Shown piece after piece: positions 56,129 to 61,157 of a stretch of 61,157 nt of DNA. A program made the translations under genes and the position numbers. The first letter of the stretch is position 1. Every line of letters starts with the position of its first letter. Source of the stretch: Bacillus sp. SD075 (GTDB taxonomy: Bacteria; Bacillota; Bacilli; Bacillales; DSM-1321); the NCBI RefSeq assembly GCF_017355165.1, contig NZ_JADILK010000025.1, forward strand, positions 1 to 61,157, in the 5' to 3' direction. The notes beneath the pieces are model-generated. The model was not told the DNA's origin and did not search any database. It saw only the letters and a program-made list of their open reading frames with translations.

Positions 56129-56830
56129 TCATACAGCTGTAGAGCTGGTTACCTCTGGAACTGGATTTCGTTTCGGTCGTATTCCGATACAGGCAGTGAG
56201 GCCAAAAACGAACAAGAGTCCTGCACACATGAAAAAGGAATATTGGAAACCAGCTGTGCGGACACGGATTTTTCCACGAATAACCCTGTTATATATGGAC
56301 CCACAATCCCCCCAATGAGGCAATGGCCATGAACCACCCTTGAATTTTCCCTTGATGTCTTTTGGAGATAAGATTGACTAACAAAGTCGGTCCGAGAATT
56401 AAGGTGATGCATCCAAATGTCAATCCTAAAGAAAGCAGTCCGACAGCCAGTATATCCTTGAAACCATGGTTCCAAGGATATAGCATACAGATCCTGCTAT
56501 CATGACCGGCCCGAGTACGAATACCCTGGAACGGATGATACTGTTCGTCTTGCTGTACAGCCTATCCGATACAAAGGAAAAGAATAACTGAGATAGTGTG
56601 ATTAAAATCCATGGAACTGTTACGGCAAAGCTTAATTGGGCTTCACTGATTTGCCGGACATTAGCCAAGTAATTTGGCAGCCCTTTAGAGGCGGAAGTCA
56701 TGGCCAGCGAATAGGCCGGACCTTCCCCGGCCCCTAGAATGATTCTGGTTGCCAATAATAATGGGAGACTTTAAACAAAAAAAGTAGAGAGTTGGACTAA
56801 AGCCCATATTACGGCAATCACCGTGATGAC
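56129..56830 (-). pseudogene. MFS (ACS-type) transporter remnant
   Basis: Pieces of one MFS transporter are read in different frames along the minus strand: [18 protein letters not shown], a TAA, LLLATRIILGAGEGPAYSLAMTSASKGLPNYL, then VGLLSLGLTFGCITLILGPTLLVNLISKRHQGKIQGWFMAIASLGGL, then VGPYITGLFVEKS and a C-terminal helix. The GEGPA and KGLPN patterns fit the anion:cation symporter family. The first 80 residues or so are missing, and at least one stop and two frameshifts interrupt the rest. Non-functional. Confidence 0.8.
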
Positions 56831-57262
56831 ACGTTGAATTTGATTGATGCCTTCATAAATTTGCATGATTTTTGCATCACGGAAGTACTTCTCTACCGGA
56901 TATTCTCGAATGAACCTGTAGCCGCCATGAATCTGCACCGCATCCTCAGCTCTCTCATGGCAGTATCAGCAGCGAAACATTTAGCGAAAGAAGCATGCTT
57001 CGCAGAATGTATTCCGCTTTCTAATAGAAATGCGGATTTATGAACCAATAATCTTGATGCTTCGATGCCCATCGCCCTATCAGCAAGCATGAATTGGATG
57101 GTTTGAAAATTCGCAATCGGCTTTTTGAATTGTTTTCTTTCCTTCGCATAATTTAAAGCGCTTTCATACGCTCCCTGAGCAACGCCCACTGCTTGGGCAC
57201 CCACCATCGGCCTTGCAAAGGAAAGAGCCTTCATGAAGATCTTAAAACCTTTATTACCTGAT
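56815..57262 (-). pseudogene. acyl-CoA dehydrogenase C-terminal fragment
   Basis: Readable from GNKGFKIFMKALSFARP through VGAQAVGVAQGAYESALNYAKERKQF to the C-terminal region [38 protein letters not shown], which is the flavin-binding/catalytic end of acyl-CoA dehydrogenases. A one-base frameshift interrupts it near 56958 (AMRE to EDAVQ). About 230 N-terminal residues are missing. Directly after NQIQRV the frame continues into MFS membrane sequence, so a deletion has fused the two remnants. Confidence 0.85.
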
Positions 57263-57582
57263 ATTTGTCATTATAGATCCATGGTTACCCAAGTTATAGG
57301 TACATAGCGTACCAAAAGGGTCTCTTCCATTCGTACTTTTTGTATGAATCGATCACACATCATTTGTTCTTATTCACTAAGTTTCAAGTTCAATAATGTA
57401 ATATACCTAGCAACTAAAAAGTGCCCGTTTCAAATCTTTCTACTCGATTGTCCATCAATATTTTAGAACAACGCTGCAGATTCTTGATGAAACATTTGAG
57501 TGGAATGTGAAGGTTGGCTCCTGCCATAAACTGATAAGTATTTTTTCTGCACTTCATCACCCATTAAATTTTGTGTTAAGAT
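57263..57582. other. intergenic region before the c-di-GMP riboswitch
   Basis: About 320 bp without a gene I can support; the riboswitch promoter must lie in its last part, but no clear consensus is seen. Confidence 0.35.
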
Positions 57583-57584
57583 TA

Positions 57585-57677
57585 TTTTAGGCAAATTTTA
57601 TGAAAGTAAAAGACGCAAAGCCACGGGCCTAAACCAACACCTTAGTTGTCATGGCAGCCGGGCTGCCATGATTTTTC
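57585..57677 (+). promoter_or_regulatory. c-di-GMP-I (GEMM) riboswitch
   Basis: All class I landmarks appear in order: GGCAAA, a TTTTAT-GAAA-GTAAAA hairpin with the GAAA tetraloop that docks in the receptor, GACGCAAAGCCACGGGCCTAA, and the closing GGCAGCCGGGCTGCC segment. The last element also forms a 10-bp stem TCATGGCAGC/GCTGCCATGA followed by TTTTT, which could terminate transcription. The segment 57718-57731 is an exact 14-nt complement of 57585-57598 in the aptamer, offering an alternative fold just before the downstream ribosome site. Confidence 0.93.
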
Positions 57678-57751
57678 TTGACTGGATCACTTTATTATCA
57701 ATTTCTTGCCCCTTTTTAATTTGCCTAAAATTAAAAGAAGGAGGGTTATAT

Positions 57752-57946
57752 ATGTTCTTTCCAACCATTTATTCAGCTGCTACTGATGAGAGACACATAG
57801 TTAAAGATAAAAATACTTGTGCATGCGGCACAAGATATAATGTATTCACAATGTTGACCAGAAGCGACCTTCGAAAGATCAGGTTCAAGCATTATAGAGA
57901 AGTCACATGTCCTTTATGTAAATCCAGTATCAATGATAAAGAATAG
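57752..57946 (+). CDS. small Cys-rich protein under c-di-GMP riboswitch control
   Basis: 64 residues beginning MFFPTIYSAATDERH. Four cysteines lie in CACG (near residue 24) and CPLC (near 55), a zinc-ribbon-like arrangement with a basic stretch RSDLRKIRFKHYREV between. ATG 57752 has AAGGAGGG upstream. No signal peptide or membrane helix. I do not recognise the family; control by c-di-GMP suggests a role in motility, biofilm or surface behaviour, or in development, but that is inference. Confidence 0.75.
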   Translation: MFFPTIYSAATDERHIVKDKNTCACGTRYNVFTMLTRSDLRKIRFKHYREVTCPLCKSSINDKE

Positions 57947-58037
57947 CCTATTAACACCGGGAGGGTTCCTACTCCCAAAACTTTGATAGAGCTGGCCTTT
58001 TCACCCTCACCACTTCCATGTATGTTGAAAAGGGAAG

Positions 58038-59163
58038 TTATTGTTCCGGTAAATAAAAGCCATTTTCCCAGGCCTGCTTATGCTGACCCAGATTACACAC
58101 AAAATCGGCATAAAAAATGACCCTGTCAAGGTCTTTTATCATGGCCATGTAAAGTGAATGAGCGGTGGAATATAGCTGACTCGATTGATATAAATCATGC
58201 AGCTTATAAGCGATCATAAGATTCAATCGCGTTTCTGCATCTTCTAAATCCATATCCAGAATGTCATGGATCCGTTCCAATCGGTAACGCAATGTAAATG
58301 CACCCATTGCCTTATTCGCTAAATGAATCATTCCTACAGTCTTAAGATTCACTACCAACGGAACCGACAACTGAAGACCACCCGATTTTTCAAAGTATGG
58401 GAAATAGGCATGTAATTCATTCTCCCCCTTGACCATGATCGTTTCCTCCAGTTTTGGAGTGCCCATCGAAGGGCTTTGCAAATGAAAACAGTTTTCCGAT
58501 TCATCGTATAAATAAATTGAGGCTGCTTCAGCCTTGGTTCCTTCACATGATACCTCAAGCACCTTTTGCACCAATTCTTCCATCGACGAGCCTGGTGTCA
58601 CATTTTCATTGACCCAACTGATACTGCTTAACTTCCTTTTCCTTCGCGAGCTGTATGGCCACTGCTACATCTTTTCCAAATTCAACAAAAATCCGCTCCA
58701 CTTCAGAAATCAAAGGAACGAAATTATGAAAACCGATTATACAGAATCCATAGCTGACCCCCTCATCCTTTAAAGGAACAGTGAACCAAGTTGAAATCAT
58801 TTCATTCTTCATCAATTTATGGAATTCACAATTGAGGCTGCTTTCCTTTTTCCTAATATCCCATCCTTCTTCGAGTATTTCCGGGGAACATTCACTAAGA
58901 CGAATGGGAAAAGAATCTGCAAAATGCGGCGAACCGCCTTTCCATACTTTTGGATATAAACGATCATCATCTCTCAATACGATTGCCACAAAGTCCCATG
59001 AAAATTCCAATTGAAATGATTTCACCGTAAAATCCAATGTTTCTTGGATCGTATCGAATTTCACTAAATTTCTTGCAGTCAGTCTTAAATGATTCTCAAT
59101 CTTTTCCACTAGTTTCGTTCTTTTCTCACTCTTATTATTGGAGTAACCCCCATTTTCATCCAT
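58038..59163 (-). pseudogene. double-GAF-domain protein, frameshifted
   Basis: Two adjacent frames form one protein. The first (59163-58606) has a GAF domain with NHLRLTARNLVKFDTIQETLDF, SWDFVAIVLRDDDRLYP and TWFTVPLKDEGVSYGFCIIG, and ends at TGA 58606. The second, read from about 58625, gives SISWVNENVTPGSSMEELVQKVLEVSCEGTKAEAASIYLYDE and GGLQLSVPLVVNLKTVGMIHLANKAMGAFT, a second GAF domain. The shift is within an A/G-rich stretch near 58625-58640, and the GTG that opens the second frame (58601) has no ribosome site. The ATG at 59163 also has no clear site. A sensor protein with no visible output domain; could be a sequence error. Confidence 0.7.
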
Positions 59164-59441
59164 AATAAAAGAATAACACATTTAAATGCAGAAAAATCTG
59201 AATCATAAAGCGAAAGCCTTTCAGAAGCTTTCGGAAATTTTTCCGCCCCTTCTTGTTTCCCCTCGTCATTTCTTGAACACTCCCTTTAGGCATTTTACCT
59301 TCATTCTCGAATGAGAAGAAATGAATATCCCTCTACTTGTTTATTTCACCCATATAGATAGAAAGAAGGGCACATGCTATAATTTAGTACGTTAAAAAAA
59401 GAATCTAACACACATATATAAAAGAAAGAAGGAGTGTTTCT

Positions 59442-60895
59442 TTGACAGCTTCATTCAAACAGGAATGGTTCGGGAACGTTAGAGGAGATGTCCTCTCGGG
59501 AATTGTCGTTGCCTTGGCATTGATTCCGGAGGCGATTGCCTTTTCGATCATTGCTGGCGTTGACCCAATGGTTGGCCTATATGCCTCATTCTGCATTGCC
59601 ATCGTCATCTCTTTTGTCGGTGGAAGGCCGGGAATGATATCGGCTGCCACTGGCGCAATGGCACTCGTCATGGTCGACCTGGTTAAAGATCAGGCTTGAA
59701 CTATTTACTTGCCGCAACAATATTGACTGGTTTGCTTCAAATTTTACTAGGTGTTTTAAAAATCGGGAAATTAATGAAGTTCATTCCGAAGCCTGTCATG
59801 ACTGGTTTTGTGAATTCTTTAGCCATCTTGATTTTCATGGCACAACTCACCCATTTCGTGGGCGAAACATGGATCATGTATGTCATGACAGCCATTTCAT
59901 TAGCTATCATTTATCTTTTTCCGCTGATCACGAAAGTCATACCTTCACCACTTGTCGCCATCATAATCATGACGATCGTTGCAGTTACCATGGGGGTTAC
60001 GGTGCGGACTGTAGGGGATATGGGGCAATTGACCGAAGCGCTTCCGATGTTCATGCTTCCAGACATCCCTTTGACCTTCGAAACTTTGGCGATCATTTTC
60101 CCTTATTCCATAGCCCTTGCTTTTGTAGGGTTGCTTGAATCGTTATTGACAGCTCAAATAGTCGATGAGATGACTGACACGGACAGTAATAAAAATAAGG
60201 AAGCCAAAGGCCAGGGGATATCGAATATCATTGCCGGTTGTTTTGGCGGAATGGCGGGATGTGCGATGATCGGCCAATCCGGCATCAACATTAAATCGGG
60301 AGGAAGGGGCCGGCTCTCCACTTTTGTAGCTGGCGCATTCCTTATGGTATTAATCGTGGTATTGAATGATGTCCTTATTAAAATACCGATGGCCGCACTT
60401 GTCGCAGTCATGATCATGGTTTCAATCGGGACCTTCGACTGGTCATCCCTAAAGAGGCTCACTAAAGCTCCAAAGTCAGATGCTGCCGTGATGATCGTGA
60501 CAGTCCTCATTGTCCTTTATACTCATGATTTATCAAAAGGGGTCTTTGCTGGAGTGCTCTTGAGCATGATATTCTTCTCGGCTAAAATTTCTAAAGTGGC
60601 TGTAGAGAAAACGGAAGACATCCAGGCTAAGAAAACCATTTATCGTATCAGCGGACAAATATTTTTCGCTTCTGTTCAGGACTTTATTTCAAAGTTCGAC
60701 TTCAAGGAAAAAGCCGAAGCAATCGTCATCGACTTTTCCCATTCTAAAATCTGGGATGCTTCAGCAGTTGGCGCTATTGATACGATTGTCCTTAAATATC
60801 AGCTTATGGGAATACCTGTCCAGATGCAAGGACTCGATGACGAAAGTTCGTTATTGCTTGAAAAACTCGCCACCTCAGAAAGTAAAATTTCTTGA
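59442..60895 (+). pseudogene. SulP-family anion transporter with STAS domain, frameshifted
   Basis: Residues 1-85 (59442-59699) carry the first SulP helices ([51 protein letters not shown]). A TGA at 59697-59699 ends this frame; the remainder (59696-60895) continues in the next frame from [39 protein letters not shown] through ten-odd helices to a C-terminal STAS domain (AIVIDFSHSKIWDASAVGAID). One base appears missing near 59690. TTG 59696 overlaps the stop but has no ribosome site, so re-initiation is unlikely. Substrate class: sulfate, bicarbonate or similar anions. All other parts look intact, so a sequence error is possible. Confidence 0.82.
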
Positions 60896-60980
60896 AGAAG
60901 TAAAATTCTGCTGAATAGAAACTTTTCAAACCGACAAAATAGATAACATGGATTATTTCCTTTTGAAAGGAGCGAATAGC

Positions 60981-61127
60981 ATGACACCCAAGCAGGATTA
61001 TACGGCAGCAAATCTGTCACCGGATTTATTGAACGAACTGAAAAGCTTTGAAAGTAAACTTGGCGAGGAAGCCAATAAAGAATTGATTGTCATCGCCTAT
61101 GAAAAAGAAAAGGAAGCTTTGAATTAA
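60981..61127 (+). CDS. small hypothetical protein, 48 aa
   Basis: ATG 60981 with GAAAGGAGCG upstream starts MTPKQDYTAANLSPDLLNELKSF. It is acidic and helical, with KLGEEANKELIVIAYEKEKEAL at the C-terminus. It follows the SulP gene by 85 bp. A possible terminator hairpin (ACCAT/ATGGT) begins where the window ends. Function unknown. Confidence 0.65.
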   Translation: MTPKQDYTAANLSPDLLNELKSFESKLGEEANKELIVIAYEKEKEALN

Positions 61128-61157
61128 GAAAAAAGACTCAACCATCCTTAATGGTGC

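Noticed and set aside
59211..59240. CGAAAGC/GCTTTCG hairpin with T-rich flank as a terminator
   Set aside because: No gene ends at it on either strand; it may belong to the leader of a neighbouring transcript, but nothing supports a specific role.

Overview
The window reads as chromosomal DNA of a low-to-moderate GC, spore-forming-type Firmicute of the family Bacillaceae. Strong AGGAGG-type ribosome binding sites, TTG/GTG starts, T-box/S-box-style leader control and close relatives of Bacillus subtilis genes (MetI/MetC, BmrC/BmrD, LrpC, YvbK, CitM-type carriers, YtvI-type protein, PbpF-type enzyme) support this. A Peribacillus-like organism is my inference from the overall gene mix; nothing in the window proves the genus. 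There are no rRNA or tRNA genes, no CRISPR array, no recognisable insertion sequence and no prophage.

Layout. 0-9 kb: small zinc-ribbon protein, fumarase (fumC), a SAM riboswitch driving metI-metC, then on the minus strand the heterodimeric ABC exporter genes bmrC-bmrD behind an attenuator leader with two tiny ORFs. 9-22 kb: a DUF2515-like protein, a class B penicillin-binding protein, a CBS-pair protein, a glycerol kinase pseudogene with four lesions, an AIM24-family protein, an SDR oxidoreductase, a phasin-like/UbiB-kinase pair and a mini-catalase. 21-32 kb: amino-acid/2-oxo-acid metabolism, with two Lrp-type regulators, an AhpD-like protein, a HisC-like aminotransferase, an amino acid permease, a complete four-gene 2-oxo acid dehydrogenase complex (E1alpha-E1beta-E2-E3) and isoaspartyl dipeptidase. 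32-46 kb: an HPr-fold protein without either phosphorylation site, a class A penicillin-binding protein, a universal stress protein, a Mn/cation efflux (CDF) carrier, an orphan histidine kinase, two CNNM/CBS 'hemolysin' paralogues with long structured leaders, DedA, YtkA-like lipoprotein, YitT-like and YtvI-like membrane proteins. 46-56 kb: MarR, MocR, GNAT acetyltransferases, nitronate monooxygenase, tRNA hydroxylase trhO, Cu/Zn superoxide dismutase, a citrate-type carrier and an MFS exporter. 56-61 kb: a decayed stretch (acyl-CoA dehydrogenase fragment joined to an MFS fragment), a c-di-GMP-I riboswitch before a small cysteine-rich protein, a frameshifted double-GAF gene and a frameshifted SulP transporter.

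The observations I would follow first are: (1) the c-di-GMP-I riboswitch at about 57.59-57.67 kb, with a 14-nt alternative pairing just before the ribosome binding site of a 64-residue protein of unknown function; (2) the two CNNM genes, in each of which a hairpin sits between a strong Shine-Dalgarno sequence and a TTG start and would reduce the effective spacing to 9-10 nt; (3) the bmrCD leader, with two short ORFs, an alternative hairpin and a terminator; (4) the HPr-like protein lacking the His15 and Ser46 equivalents; and (5) the concentration of disrupted genes (glpK, acyl-CoA dehydrogenase/MFS, GAF, SulP). Single-base frameshifts could be sequence errors, but the multiple stops in glpK are unlikely to be.
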